A stretch of 64,000 nucleotides of DNA, from NCBI GenBank assembly GCA_050257855.1, contig JBLMXQ010000133.1, positions 1-64,000 on the forward strand, in the 5' to 3' direction. The notes beneath the pieces were generated by a model. The model did not search any database. It was not told the origin of the DNA and saw only the letters and a list, made by a program, of their open reading frames with translations. The stretch is from JBLMXQ01 sp050257855. Its GTDB lineage: Bacteria; Acidobacteriota; Vicinamibacteria; Vicinamibacterales; CAVVIG01. The translations under genes and the position numbers were made by a program. Below are positions 9,786 through 19,432 of this stretch, piece after piece; position 1 is the first letter of the stretch; each line of letters begins with the position of its first letter.

Positions 9786-12596
9786 TCAGCGCATCGCACG
9801 CACGATCAATTTGTCGGCCTCTCTGAGCCACAACACGGAGCTGGCGACCGCCACGGAGAACAACCAGTCCCGGCCGGTCAGGTTGGTTGTCCCGAAGGCG
9901 TGCTGGAGAAACGGTACGTAGACCACCAGCACCTGCAGGGCGACGGACCCGCCGATGGCCGCCCACAGCCACCCGTTGGTAAAGAGGCGGGTGAAGGCGC
10001 TTCTGTCGTCCGATCGCGCGTTGACCACGTTGAAGATCTGAAACAGCATCAGCGTCGTGAAGGCCATCGTCTGGGCGTGGCCCAGGTCGCCGGAGCCATC
10101 GATGAACCCGCCTGGCAGCGAGGCGTCGAGGACGAACAGCGTCCCGGCCGCCATGATCACGCCGATGAACACGATGCCGCGCCACATGCCCGCGGTGATG
10201 ACTCCTTCGCCGAGCGGACGCGGCGGCTGGTCCATGAGCCCCTCGTCGGCGGGATCGACGCCGAGCGCGAGCGCGGGCGGGCCGTCGGTCACGAGATTGA
10301 TCCACAGGATCTGCGTGGCCAGCAGCGGCAGCACGAACGCATCGCCCGGCGCGTCGAGACCGATCGGCCTGGCCAGCACGACGCCGAAGAACATCGTCAT
10401 CACTTCGCCGATGTTCGACGACAGGAGATAGCGGAGGAACTTGCGGATGTTGGCGAAGATCGCGCGTCCCTCTTCGACCGCGGCGACGATCGATGCGAAG
10501 TTGTCGTCGGCGAGCACGATGTCGGCAGCCTCTTTCGAGACGTCGGTGCCCGTGATGCCCATGGCAATGCCGATGTCGGCCCTCTTCAGGGCCGGCGCGT
10601 CGTTCACGCCGTCCCCGGTCATGGCCACCACGGCGCCCGTGCGGCGCAGCGCGTCGATGATGCGCAGCTTGTGTTCGGGGTTCACCCGCGCGTAGACGGA
10701 CACCTCCGCGGCCGCCCGCGGCATCTCATCGTCCGACAGCCTGTCGAGCTGTCCGCCCGTGAGCGCGCGGCCGTCCGCCGTGATGCCGAGCTCCCTGGCG
10801 ATGACGGCGGCGGTGCGCGGGTGGTCGCCGGTGATCATCAGCGGGCGAATGCCGGCGCCCTTGGCGCGCGCGACGGCGTCGCCCGCCTCGGGGCGCGGCG
10901 GATCGATCATGCCGATCAGGCCCGCGAACACGAGGTCCTCTTCGACGCGCTCGTCGGGGCGGGCGGCGTGCTCCGCGAGCGCCTCGCTGGTCAGCAGGCG
11001 GGCGGCGACCCCGAGGGTCCGCAGCGCCTGACCGGCGAGCGCCTCGTTGGTCTCCAGGATCTCCGCCCGTCGGGCGGGTGTCAGCGGTCGATGGTCTCCG
11101 CCGACGGCTTCGGACGTGCACCGCGCCAGGAGCACGTCGGGCGCGCCCTTCGTGAATACGATGCCACGGTCCTCCTGGTTCGTGTCGCGGTGAATCGTGC
11201 TCATCATCTTGCGCGCCGCGGAGAACGGCACTTCGCCGACGCGGGGCAGCTGTTCGTCCAGCGCATCGGAGCTGATGCCGGCCTTGCGGGCGGCAACCAG
11301 CAGTGCGCCTTCGGTCGGGTCGCCGTGGACGGTCCACCGGCCATCGCGTTCCTGCACGGTCGCGTTGTTGGCCCGATCCGCAACGGCGAGGGCGCGTTCG
11401 AGCTCCACCCGCAGCGGGCCCTCGATCGGACCTCCACCGTCCCGCCGGACATTCCCGTACGGAGCGTAGCCCGATCCCTCGAACGTCACCCGCCCGCTCG
11501 CGGTGACGACAACGCGCACGGTCATCTCGTTCTTCGTGAGGGTGCCCGTCTTGTCGGAAGCGACGACGGTTGCCGAACCGAGCGTCTCCACGGCGGCGAG
11601 GTGCCGCACGATCGCATGGCGGCGGGCCATCCGCTGCACCCCGATCGACAGCACCGCGGTCACGACTGCCGGCAGCCCTTCCGGGACGGCCGCGACGGCG
11701 AGCGCGACCCCGAGGATGAGGACGTCGAAGAGCGCGGCCGCGCCGTGGACGTCCTCGACGACGATGATGGTCCCGATCATCACGATCGCGATCGCAATCA
11801 CCACGATGCCGAGCATCCTGCCGGTGCGATCCAGCGCCTTCTGCAGCGGCGTCGCTTCGTGTGGCGTCTCCTTCAGCAGGCCGGCAATGCGGCCGATCTC
11901 GGTGCGCATCCCGGTGGCGGTCACGATCGCCCTGCCGTGTCCGTAGGTCGCTGACGTGCCGCTGAAGACCATGTTCTCCCGATCGCCGAGCGGCACGTCT
12001 CCGGCAATCGGTGCCGTGTCCTTGGTGACCGGCAGGCTCTCGCCGGTCAGGGCGGCCTCGGCGGTCTGGAGCGCCGCCAATTCGACGAGCCGCGCGTCGG
12101 CTGGAATCGTGTCGCCCTCCTCGATGAGGACGACGTCGCCGGGAACGATGGCGGCGGCGGCGACGCTCCGTCGCTCGCCCCCGCGGATGACCGTGGCGTC
12201 GGCCGCGGACATCGCCCGAAGGGCCGCGACCGCCGCCTCGGCCCGCGACTCCTGGACGTAGCCCATCGTCGCGTTCAGCACGACAACGGCCAGGATTGCC
12301 ATGGCCTCGTAGGGCAGCGCCGCACGGCGTTCGAGCACCCACAGGACGGCCGAGATCGCCGTCGCGACGAGCAGCAGAACGACGAGCACGTCCTCGAACT
12401 GCGCGAGAAATCGCCGCCACGCCGGGATCGGCTTCTCGGCCGCAAGCTCGTTGGGACCGTGCCGGCCGAGTCTCGCCCGGGCCTCCTCGTCCGTCAGACC
12501 GCGCCTCGCGTCGGTTCCCAGCGCGGCGACGAGGTCCTCGACGCTCAGTCGATGCGCGATCCCCGGGTCGTGCGTGTCAGTCGCGGCGGTGCTCAC
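9786..12596 (-). CDS. P2A-type calcium-transporting ATPase
   Basis: Complete 936-aa SERCA/PMCA-like pump expected to export Ca2+ (or Mn2+) across the inner membrane. Cation ATPase N-domain (about 13-85), TGES in the actuator loop (about 187), the ion-site helix PEGLPAVVTAVLSIG (about 305-320), DKTGT with Asp348, TGDGVND (660-666) and the M6 ion-site segment NLVTDGPPALALG are all visible. The PEGLP and NLVTDG residues argue for a calcium-class pump. It converges with glgP (27-nt gap). It is divergent from the Usp gene, with a tandem 12-nt repeat in the shared upstream gap. It is a different subfamily from the pump at the left edge. Confidence 0.93.
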   Translation of the reverse strand: MSTAATDTHDPGIAHRLSVEDLVAALGTDARRGLTDEEARARLGRHGPNELAAEKPIPAWRRFLAQFEDVLVVLLLVATAISAVLWVLERRAALPYEAMAILAVVVLNATMGYVQESRAEAAVAALRAMSAADATVIRGGERRSVAAAAIVPGDVVLIEEGDTIPADARLVELAALQTAEAALTGESLPVTKDTAPIAGDVPLGDRENMVFSGTSATYGHGRAIVTATGMRTEIGRIAGLLKETPHEATPLQKALDRTGRMLGIVVIAIAIVMIGTIIVVEDVHGAAALFDVLILGVALAVAAVPEGLPAVVTAVLSIGVQRMARRHAIVRHLAAVETLGSATVVASDKTGTLTKNEMTVRVVVTASGRVTFEGSGYAPYGNVRRDGGGPIEGPLRVELERALAVADRANNATVQERDGRWTVHGDPTEGALLVAARKAGISSDALDEQLPRVGEVPFSAARKMMSTIHRDTNQEDRGIVFTKGAPDVLLARCTSEAVGGDHRPLTPARRAEILETNEALAGQALRTLGVAARLLTSEALAEHAARPDERVEEDLVFAGLIGMIDPPRPEAGDAVARAKGAGIRPLMITGDHPRTAAVIARELGITADGRALTGGQLDRLSDDEMPRAAAEVSVYARVNPEHKLRIIDALRRTGAVVAMTGDGVNDAPALKRADIGIAMGITGTDVSKEAADIVLADDNFASIVAAVEEGRAIFANIRKFLRYLLSSNIGEVMTMFFGVVLARPIGLDAPGDAFVLPLLATQILWINLVTDGPPALALGVDPADEGLMDQPPRPLGEGVITAGMWRGIVFIGVIMAAGTLFVLDASLPGGFIDGSGDLGHAQTMAFTTLMLFQIFNVVNARSDDRSAFTRLFTNGWLWAAIGGSVALQVLVVYVPFLQHAFGTTNLTGRDWLFSVAVASSVLWLREADKLIVRAMR

Positions 12597-12621
12597 GTGG
12601 GTTTCTCCGACGGTACTCCTG

Positions 12622-12645
12622 TGATGTTACCGTTGATGTTACCGT
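12622..12645. repeat. tandem 12-nt direct repeat in a divergent promoter region
   Basis: TGATGTTACCGT occurs twice, perfectly, head to tail at 12622-12633 and 12634-12645. It lies between the divergent Ca2+-ATPase (start 12596) and Usp (start 12745) genes. It is AT-richer than its surroundings and so could be an operator. No clear sigma-54 element was found in this gap. Confidence 0.6.
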
Positions 12646-12744
12646 CGATCGGCAGGCCGACGCGCAGGCAGGACCCGGGACGGCACGAGCGGAGGTAAGC
12701 TGGGGAGATTTCGCTCCGGACAACCGCAGACGGATGGCATAGAG

Positions 12745-13182
12745 ATGGCGAACATTACGCGCGTGTTGGTACCCCTCGATCTGGGTCAGTCATCCGGGCC
12801 GACGCTGGACTACGCCAGGACGCTGGCGCGGCCGTTCCGAGCGTCGCTGGTTCTCATGCACGTCGTCCCGAACCCGTACGTGACCTCTGCGAGCGAGGTC
12901 TACATCCCTCCGCCCCAGCAGTTCCTCGAGACGATTCAGCGGGACGCGCGGAGCGCGCTGGACGGGTTGCTGACGGATGCGGACCGCGCGGAGTTCAAGG
13001 CCGAAACCGTGGTGAGGGTCGGCGATCCCGTGGCCGAGATCGTCGAGTACGCGAGGGTGCGGCCGGTGGACCTGATCGTGATGGGGACTCACGGCCGGAC
13101 TGGCGTCGCGCATCTCGTGCTCGGGAGCGTCGCCGAACGGGTGGTTCGAACCGCGCCATGCCCGGTGCTCACGATACGATGA
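12745..13182 (+). CDS. universal stress protein (UspA family)
   Basis: 145-aa single-domain Usp. The ATP-binding type is supported by the G-2x-G-9x-G motif in MGTHGRTGVAHLVLGS (about 113-128) and a VPLDLGQSS start strand. Usp proteins act in the cytosol as nucleotide-binding dimers during growth arrest; the target is unknown. The start ATG 12745 is preceded by AGAG. A DUF6544 gene follows 28 nt downstream, probably in the same unit. Confidence 0.93.
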   Translation: MANITRVLVPLDLGQSSGPTLDYARTLARPFRASLVLMHVVPNPYVTSASEVYIPPPQQFLETIQRDARSALDGLLTDADRAEFKAETVVRVGDPVAEIVEYARVRPVDLIVMGTHGRTGVAHLVLGSVAERVVRTAPCPVLTIR

Positions 13183-13210
13183 CGCGATCGTTCAGAGTGA
13201 GGTCCTCGAG

Positions 13211-14071
13211 ATGTGGTGGGTGGCCTGGTGGGCCGCCGTCGCGGCAATCGGTGCGATCGGAACCATCGCGTCGCTGAACAGCGTCCGGTTCGGCCATCGC
13301 GTCGCGCATGAGGCGCAGGAGATGGCTGCGTCGGCGGACGGTCCGGCTCGTCCGGTCGCGCCATCGCAGCTCTCGACGCTTCCGGCACCCGTGCAGCGAT
13401 ATCTCACGAAAGCCGTCGGCGAACGGTCCCGTCCAATCGGCCGCGTGCGCCTCCGCCACGCCGGGCGGTTCCGCCCGTCCCTGGCTGGCTCGTGGCTGCC
13501 GATCCGCGGCGAGCAGTACTTTGCTACGAGTCCGCCCGGGTTCGTCTGGTGGGGACGCGTCCGCATCGCTCCGGGGGTGTGGATCGATGCGCGCGATCGG
13601 TCCGTGGGCGGCATCGGAAACATGCTCGTCACGATCGAATCCACGATCACGATCGCGAACAGCCGGGGGGCCGAGCTCGACGAGGGAGCGCTGCTGCGGC
13701 TGTTGGGTGAGATGGTCTGGTTTCCGACGGCGTTCCTCGACGACCGTTACGTCCACTGGTCCGCGATCGACGACCGGCATGCGAGGGCAGCACTTACCGT
13801 GAACGGTCGAACGGTCGAAGGGGAGTTCGAGTTTGGTCCGGACGATTTGCCCGCGGCATTCTCCGCCCGGCGCTACCGCGATGCCGGCGGCGGCAAGAGC
13901 GTGCTGACGCCGTTCGTCGGGCGCCTGATCGACTTCCGGCGCACCGACGGCGTGCTCGTTCCGTACCGAGTCGTCGGCGCATGGGTCGTCGACGGAAAGA
14001 CGATCGAGTACGCCGATTTCGAGGTTCAGCGGCTGGAACTCGACGGGCACGGCCCATGGCCGCGCAGATAG
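13211..14071 (+). CDS. DUF6544 family protein
   Basis: 286-aa protein of unknown activity. One N-terminal membrane helix (WWVAWWAAVAAIGAIGTIA) is followed by the LPAPVQRYLTKAVGE segment and a beta-rich domain with repeated Trp/Gly motifs, which I recognise as the DUF6544 (formerly DUF6920) family. No catalytic motif is evident. It is anchored at the membrane with the bulk probably on one face. It follows the Usp gene closely, so a stress or envelope role is inferred from position only. Confidence 0.72.
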   Translation: MWWVAWWAAVAAIGAIGTIASLNSVRFGHRVAHEAQEMAASADGPARPVAPSQLSTLPAPVQRYLTKAVGERSRPIGRVRLRHAGRFRPSLAGSWLPIRGEQYFATSPPGFVWWGRVRIAPGVWIDARDRSVGGIGNMLVTIESTITIANSRGAELDEGALLRLLGEMVWFPTAFLDDRYVHWSAIDDRHARAALTVNGRTVEGEFEFGPDDLPAAFSARRYRDAGGGKSVLTPFVGRLIDFRRTDGVLVPYRVVGAWVVDGKTIEYADFEVQRLELDGHGPWPRR

Positions 14072-14080
14072 GCTGCCGTG

Positions 14081-14095
14081 CGGCACCGCTCTTGC
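14081..14095 (+). promoter_or_regulatory. sigma-54-like promoter, ppsA
   Basis: CGGCACCGCTCTTGC has GG-N10-GC with GGCAC at -24 and TTGC at -12. The inferred start near 14107 gives a leader of about 75 nt to ATG 14182. Confidence 0.65.
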
Positions 14096-14181
14096 GACCT
14101 CACGTCGTGCGCCCGTCGCCCGCGGCGACGCGCCATCAGCGAGTGGTTGCCACCCCGATTCCGCTTCGATGAGACGCCGCC

Positions 14182-16605
14182 ATGATGTATCCGCCCAAGA
14201 CGCCCGAGTACGTCCTCGATTTCGCAGACATCACCCTCGTCGACCTCGGCCGCGTCGGCGGCAAGAACGCCTCCCTCGGCGAGCTGTTCGCGGCTTTGAA
14301 ATCGAAGGGCGTCGGTGTCCTCGACGGATTCGCGACGACCGCCGAGGCGTACCGGCGCCTGCTCGGGACGGGCGGGCTCGAGGCGAGGCTCCGCTCGATC
14401 TTCACCGGGCTCGATGCGGAGGATCTCGCGAAGCTCTCGGTCGCCGGGCAGACGGCGCGGGCCGCGGTGCTGGAAACGCCGCTGCCGGACGATGTCAGGG
14501 CGGCCGTGCTCGGCGCCTACGGCCGCCTGTCCGAACGTCTCGGGCGGGAGCCGGAGATGGCCGTGCGCTCCTCGGCCACGGCCGAGGATCTGCCCGAGGC
14601 CTCGTTTGCCGGCGCGGCCGAGACGTTCCTCAACGTGCGCGGACGTGAAGGGCTGCTCCGCGCGGTTCACTCGTGCTTCTCGTCGCTGTTCACAGACCGC
14701 GCGATCAGCTATCGCGCGCGGCTCGGGTACGACCAGCTCCAGGTGGCCCTGTCGGTCGGCGTCCAGCCGATGGTGCGTTCCGACATCGCCAGTTCCGGCG
14801 TGATCTTCACGCTCGACACCGAATCGGGATTCCGCGGCGTCGTCAGCGTGACGGGGTCGTACGGCCTCGGCGAGTTCGTGGTGCAGGGCGTGGTGATCCC
14901 GGACGAGTGGACGGTGTTCAAGCCCACGCTGCTGACCGGACATCGTGCGATCGTCGGCCGCCGTCTTGGCACGAAGGAGGTGCGCCTGGTGTACGCCGGC
15001 GGCAGCAAGGGCACGCGGAGCGAGCCGACGCCTGCCGCCGAACGCGCCTGCTTCTGTCTGCCCGACGACGACGTGCTGACGCTGGCTCGCTGGGCGTGCG
15101 CGATCGAGGATCACTACTCGTCGCGCGCCGGCCACACCCAGCCGATGGACATCGAGTGGGCGAAGGACGGCGCGACCGGCGAGCTCTTCGTCGTGCAGGC
15201 GAGGCCCGAGACGGTCCACTCGGCGAAGGCGGCGAGCGCGGCGGCCGAGATCTACCGGTTGAGCGCGCCGCCGGGACCGCCGCTCGTGACGGGGCAGGCG
15301 GTCGGCGAGAAGATCGCGGCCGGACGCGTGCGCGTCGTTCGGGATGCGAGTGCGCTCGATACCGTACAGCCGGGCGAAGTGCTCGTCGCCGAGATGACGG
15401 ATCCCGACTGGGAGCCGATCATGCGGCGCGTCGCGGCCATCGTCACCGACAAGGGGGGCCGGACGGCGCATGCCGCCATCGTCTCGCGCGAGTTCGGGCT
15501 CCCGTGCATCGTCGGGACGGAGCACGCCACGACCCGCCTGCGCGACGGCGGCGAGGTGACGGTGTGCTGCGCGGAGGGCGCCGAGGGACGCGTCTACGGC
15601 GGGGCGATCCCGTTCGCGGTCGAGCGGATCGACGCCTCGGCCGTTCCGGCCACGCGCACGAAGGTCATGCTCATCGTCGGCGATCCGGGCCACGCGTTCT
15701 CGCTCGCGGCGATTCCCAACGCGGGCGTCGGACTCGCCCGAACCGAGTTCATCGTCACCAGCCACATCGGGATTCACCCGATGGCGCTGGTCCGCTATCC
15801 GGAACTGAAGGATGCGGCCGCGGTGAAAGAGATCGCGGCGCGAATCGGACCGGAGGATGCCCGGGAGTTCTTCGTGCGGCGGCTGAGCGAGGGTGTCGCA
15901 CGGCTGGCCGCGGCGTTCCACCCGAAGCCGGTGATCGTCCGGACGAGCGATTTCAAGACAAACGAGTACGCCGCGCTCGTCGGCGGCCGCGAGTTCGAGC
16001 CCGACGAGGAGAACCCGATGCTCGGCTTCCGCGGCGCGTCGAGATACGACGACCCGCGGTACGCGGACGGGTTCGCGCTCGAGTGCGCGGCGCTGCTGCG
16101 GGCCCGCCGGGACCTCGGGCTGTCCAACATCAAGGTGATGATTCCCTTCGTCCGCACCGTCGAAGAAGGACGCCGCGTTCTGGCGGCGATGGCCCGCTGC
16201 GGCCTGCGCCAGGGGGAGGACGGACTCGAGGTGTACGCGATGTGCGAGGTGCCGTCGAACGCGGTGCTGGCCGAGGAGTTCCTGAAGATCTTCGACGGCT
16301 TCTCCATCGGCTCGAACGACCTCACGCAGCTGACGCTCGGCCTCGATCGCGACTCGGGCACCGTCGCGCGCCTGTTCGACGAGCGGGACAGCGCCGTTCG
16401 CTGGCTCATCGCGCGCGCGATCGCCGCCGCCAGGCGGCTGAAGAAGCCGATCGGCATCTGCGGCCAGGCGCCGTCCGACTACCCGGACTTCGCCGAGTGG
16501 CTCGTGGGCGAGGGGATCGACTCCATCTCGCTGAATCCGGACGTCGCCATCTCGACCACGATCCGGGTGGCGGAAGCGGAGACGCGACTCAGAAGCAGAG
16601 CTTGA
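14182..16605 (+). CDS. ppsA: phosphoenolpyruvate synthase
   Basis: Converts pyruvate and ATP to PEP, AMP and Pi, allowing gluconeogenesis from C3 compounds. The protein has 807 aa. N-terminal ATP-grasp/PPDK domain (VGGKNASLGELF near residue 27, RSSATAEDLPEASFAG near 130), swivelling phosphohistidine domain GGRTAHAAIVSREFG with His430, and a PEP/pyruvate-binding TIM barrel with the SIGSNDLTQLTLGLDRDSG signature and the catalytic-region Cys in ICGQAPSD. Order and length fit PpsA, not PPDK. It has its own sigma-54-like promoter. Paired with glycogen phosphorylase in this island it suggests carbon re-routing during stasis. Confidence 0.95.
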   Translation: MMYPPKTPEYVLDFADITLVDLGRVGGKNASLGELFAALKSKGVGVLDGFATTAEAYRRLLGTGGLEARLRSIFTGLDAEDLAKLSVAGQTARAAVLETPLPDDVRAAVLGAYGRLSERLGREPEMAVRSSATAEDLPEASFAGAAETFLNVRGREGLLRAVHSCFSSLFTDRAISYRARLGYDQLQVALSVGVQPMVRSDIASSGVIFTLDTESGFRGVVSVTGSYGLGEFVVQGVVIPDEWTVFKPTLLTGHRAIVGRRLGTKEVRLVYAGGSKGTRSEPTPAAERACFCLPDDDVLTLARWACAIEDHYSSRAGHTQPMDIEWAKDGATGELFVVQARPETVHSAKAASAAAEIYRLSAPPGPPLVTGQAVGEKIAAGRVRVVRDASALDTVQPGEVLVAEMTDPDWEPIMRRVAAIVTDKGGRTAHAAIVSREFGLPCIVGTEHATTRLRDGGEVTVCCAEGAEGRVYGGAIPFAVERIDASAVPATRTKVMLIVGDPGHAFSLAAIPNAGVGLARTEFIVTSHIGIHPMALVRYPELKDAAAVKEIAARIGPEDAREFFVRRLSEGVARLAAAFHPKPVIVRTSDFKTNEYAALVGGREFEPDEENPMLGFRGASRYDDPRYADGFALECAALLRARRDLGLSNIKVMIPFVRTVEEGRRVLAAMARCGLRQGEDGLEVYAMCEVPSNAVLAEEFLKIFDGFSIGSNDLTQLTLGLDRDSGTVARLFDERDSAVRWLIARAIAAARRLKKPIGICGQAPSDYPDFAEWLVGEGIDSISLNPDVAISTTIRVAEAETRLRSRA

Positions 16606-16699
16606 CGCTCCGCCGGCAGCTTCTCGTCGCCAGTTGTCGGGAAGTCGGCAGTTGGGCGCCATTGGCTGCGCCTGCGACCGCTGAGGCGGGCGGCTTCCA

Positions 16700-16714
16700 A
16701 GGCACCTCTCTTGC
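16700..16714 (+). promoter_or_regulatory. sigma-54-like promoter, PLD gene
   Basis: AGGCACCTCTCTTGC shares 14 of 15 positions with the glgP site at 7204. GG-N10-GC spacing holds. The predicted start (near 16726) is almost on top of the likely GTG start codon at 16728. Confidence 0.65.
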
Positions 16715-16727
16715 GACCGATCCCGTT

Positions 16728-18446
16728 GTGCAGCACAGAACCCGTTCCCTCCTGCCGCGGGAACTCGCCGATCAGGCGTTCTCGCGTGCGTCCGGAGCGC
16801 CGCTGCGAACGCGCAACGGCGTCCGACTCCTGAAGGACGCGACCGAGAGCTACCCGGCGTGGCTGAAGGCGATTCGGTCGGCACGCCGGACGATCCATTT
16901 CGAAATGTACATCGTCCACGAGGACGAGGCCGGGCGCTCGTTCGCGGATGCGCTGATCAGGAAAGCGCGCGAAGGTGTCCGCGTGCGGCTGTTGTACGAC
17001 TGGATGGGCGGCTTTGGAAACGCGTCACGCCGCTTCTGGAATCACCTGCGGGCGGGCGGGGTCGACGTGCGCTGCTACAACCCACCCCGGCTCGACCATC
17101 CGCTCGGCTGGTTGAGCCGCGATCACCGCAAGATGATTTCGGTGGATCACACGGTGGCCTTCGTCACCGGCCTGTGCGTCGGGGACGCGTGGATCGGCGA
17201 TCCGGCCAGGCGGCTCGACCCGTGGCGGGACACGGGACTGGAATTGCGCGGGCCGGCGGTCGCCGACTGCGAGGACGCGTTCGCCGAAGCGTGGGCCGCA
17301 GCCGGCGAGGCGCTGCCTGACGACGAGCGGGTGAGCCCTGGAGTGGAACCGGCGGCGTCTGGAGACGTGGCCGTGCGCGTTGTCGCGACCCTGCCGAACA
17401 CGGCCGGACTGTTCCGGGTCGATCAACTCGTTGCCGCGATGGCGCGGAACCGCCTGTGGCTGACCGACGCGTATTTCGCCGGCACGACCCCGTACGTGCA
17501 GGCGCTCCGCGCGGCCGCGGAGGACGGCGTTGACGTCCGCCTACTCGTGCCCGGCGCATCCGATATCCCGATGCTCCGGATGTTCTCGCGCGCGGGGTAC
17601 CGTCCATTGCTCGAGGCCGGCGTCCGGGTCTTCGAATGGAACGGGTCCATGCTGCACGCGAAGACGGCGGTGGCCGACGGCCGGTGGGCGCGCGTCGGGT
17701 CGTCGAACCTCAACATCGCCAGCTGGATGGGGAACCGCGAACTGGACGTCATCGTCGAGAACGATGCGTTCGCGCGCGCCATGGAGGCGGCCTATCTGGC
17801 GGACCTGACCAACGCCACCGAGGTCGTTCTCGACGAACGGAATCACGTTCGTGCGCCGGCCGCCGCGGCCACGCGTCCGCGACGGCGCGGCAGCGGAAGC
17901 AGCGGCCGCGCCGTTGCCGGCGCTGTGCGGATTGGCAATACCGTCGCGGCGGCGATCACGAACCGGCGCGTCCTCGAACCGGTGGAAGCCCACATCGCCC
18001 TGCTCGCCGGCATCGTGCTCCTCGCGTGTGCCGCACTCGCCATCGCGTTCCCGCGAGAATTCGCCTATCCGATCGCGGCAATCGTTGCGTGGGGAGGCGC
18101 TGCCCTGGTGTATCGTGGGATCGTCCTGCACCGCGGTGCCCGAAGCCAGGCGGCCAGTCGGCGGATGCCGATCCGGCCGCCCGCCGGAAGGGCATCCGGC
18201 GGGGGCGGGGATGCTGTTCGTGGCAGGGACACTCGCGGCGAATCGACGATGCCGAGCCTCGCCGCCTTCGACATGGAGCGGCCGCATGGTTTCGGACCGT
18301 CAGGAGAACGCCTTGCACCGTCCTCTGCGCCGCCCGTTCGGGCGCGTCAGACCATCGGCGACGGTCTCGACGACTTCGGCCCGCGTGCCTCCGGGCCGGC
18401 ACGCCCGCCCCGGGCTGCCGTCAGCCACCGCCAGAGTGGCCGCTGA
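16728..18446 (+). CDS. phospholipase D family protein (cardiolipin synthase-like)
   Basis: 572-aa protein with two HKD motifs: HRKMISVD (His133, Lys135) and HAKTAVAD (His310, Lys312), each followed by a G-S/T-type strand. These define a PLD-superfamily transferase such as cardiolipin synthase. Cardiolipin synthases usually have N-terminal membrane helices; here two helices lie after the catalytic part (about 421-470) and are followed by a Pro/Arg/Gly-rich tail of about 100 residues. GTG 16728 is the only reasonable start in frame and has no evident ribosome-binding site. It is followed 18 nt later by an ABC ATPase, suggesting a joint lipid or envelope role. Confidence 0.82.
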   Translation: MQHRTRSLLPRELADQAFSRASGAPLRTRNGVRLLKDATESYPAWLKAIRSARRTIHFEMYIVHEDEAGRSFADALIRKAREGVRVRLLYDWMGGFGNASRRFWNHLRAGGVDVRCYNPPRLDHPLGWLSRDHRKMISVDHTVAFVTGLCVGDAWIGDPARRLDPWRDTGLELRGPAVADCEDAFAEAWAAAGEALPDDERVSPGVEPAASGDVAVRVVATLPNTAGLFRVDQLVAAMARNRLWLTDAYFAGTTPYVQALRAAAEDGVDVRLLVPGASDIPMLRMFSRAGYRPLLEAGVRVFEWNGSMLHAKTAVADGRWARVGSSNLNIASWMGNRELDVIVENDAFARAMEAAYLADLTNATEVVLDERNHVRAPAAAATRPRRRGSGSSGRAVAGAVRIGNTVAAAITNRRVLEPVEAHIALLAGIVLLACAALAIAFPREFAYPIAAIVAWGGAALVYRGIVLHRGARSQAASRRMPIRPPAGRASGGGGDAVRGRDTRGESTMPSLAAFDMERPHGFGPSGERLAPSSAPPVRARQTIGDGLDDFGPRASGPARPPRAAVSHRQSGR

Positions 18447-18464
18447 ACACCTCTGTCAACACTG

Positions 18465-19319
18465 ATGCCGGCACTCCCGCAGCCGCCGGCGTCGGAGGAA
18501 ACGGTCGGCTCGCCGGCCGTGCTCTTCGACCACGTGTCGTTCGCTTTCGACGAGCACGTTGTCCTTCGCGACATCAGCTTCAGCGTGCCGAAGGGAAGCA
18601 TGAAGATGCTGCTGGGTGCCAGCGGCGCCGGCAAGTCCGTCGTGCTCAAGCTCATTCTCGGCCTCCTTCGACCCGACTCCGGAGCGATCTTCGTCAACGG
18701 ACAACGCGTCGACGACATGAGCGAACACGATCTCCTGCGGATCCGCGCCGACATCGGCATGCTGTTCCAGGAGAGCGCCCTGTTCGATTCGCTGACTGTC
18801 GCCGAGAACGTCGGTTATCGCCTCTACGAGGAAACCGACATGCCGGAAGACGACGTGCGCAGTCGTATCGAGGAGGTCCTGGGGTTCATCGGCCTCGGCG
18901 AATTCATGGATCGGTACCCGTCACAACTGTCCGGCGGCCAGCGGCGTCGTGTCGCGATAGCCCGGGCGATGGCCGCGAAGCCGAGCCTGCTGCTGTTCGA
19001 CGATCCGACAACGGGGCTCGACCCGATCATCGCGACGACGGTTGACGACGAAATCGTCAAGCTGCGCGACCTGGAGCAGGTGACGTCGATCGTCGTGACG
19101 CACCAGATTCGGGACGCGTTCTACGTCGCGACGCACGAGGCACGGCGGACGGGCGAAGGCGTGCAGATCGTGAGCCTCGAAGAGTCGAAAGCCGCGCATG
19201 CCGAGTTCATGGTGCTGCACGACGGCGAGATCCGCTTCGAAGGGAGTGGAGCAGAGCTCCTGGCGTCCCGCGATCCCTACCTGGAGCAGTTCCTCTTCAT
19301 GACGCTGCCGCCCTGGTAG
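18465..19319 (+). CDS. ABC transporter ATP-binding protein, Mla/Ttg2A-like
   Basis: 284-aa ABC ATPase. Walker A GASGAGKS (about 48-55), Q-loop LFQESALFDSLTVAENV, signature LSGGQRRR, Walker B LLLFDDPTTGLDP and a switch His in VTHQIRDAF are all present. The 'ESALFDSLTVAENV' stretch is typical of MlaF-type phospholipid trafficking ATPases. An insertion of about 20 residues after the switch region (ATHEARRTGEGVQIVSLEES) is unusual. No MlaE permease or MlaD partner is adjacent, so partners must be encoded elsewhere. It is probably cotranscribed with the PLD gene. Confidence 0.88.
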   Translation: MPALPQPPASEETVGSPAVLFDHVSFAFDEHVVLRDISFSVPKGSMKMLLGASGAGKSVVLKLILGLLRPDSGAIFVNGQRVDDMSEHDLLRIRADIGMLFQESALFDSLTVAENVGYRLYEETDMPEDDVRSRIEEVLGFIGLGEFMDRYPSQLSGGQRRRVAIARAMAAKPSLLLFDDPTTGLDPIIATTVDDEIVKLRDLEQVTSIVVTHQIRDAFYVATHEARRTGEGVQIVSLEESKAAHAEFMVLHDGEIRFEGSGAELLASRDPYLEQFLFMTLPPW

Positions 19320-19432
19320 GCGCGCCGGTCCGCGCGTCAGAGTTGATTCTTGAGGAGGACGACCTCCGTCGCAACTGGTGTGCCTGTGGGCCGGAGGCCA
19401 GGCTTCGCTGTCTCCGCGCTCGATGCCGGACG

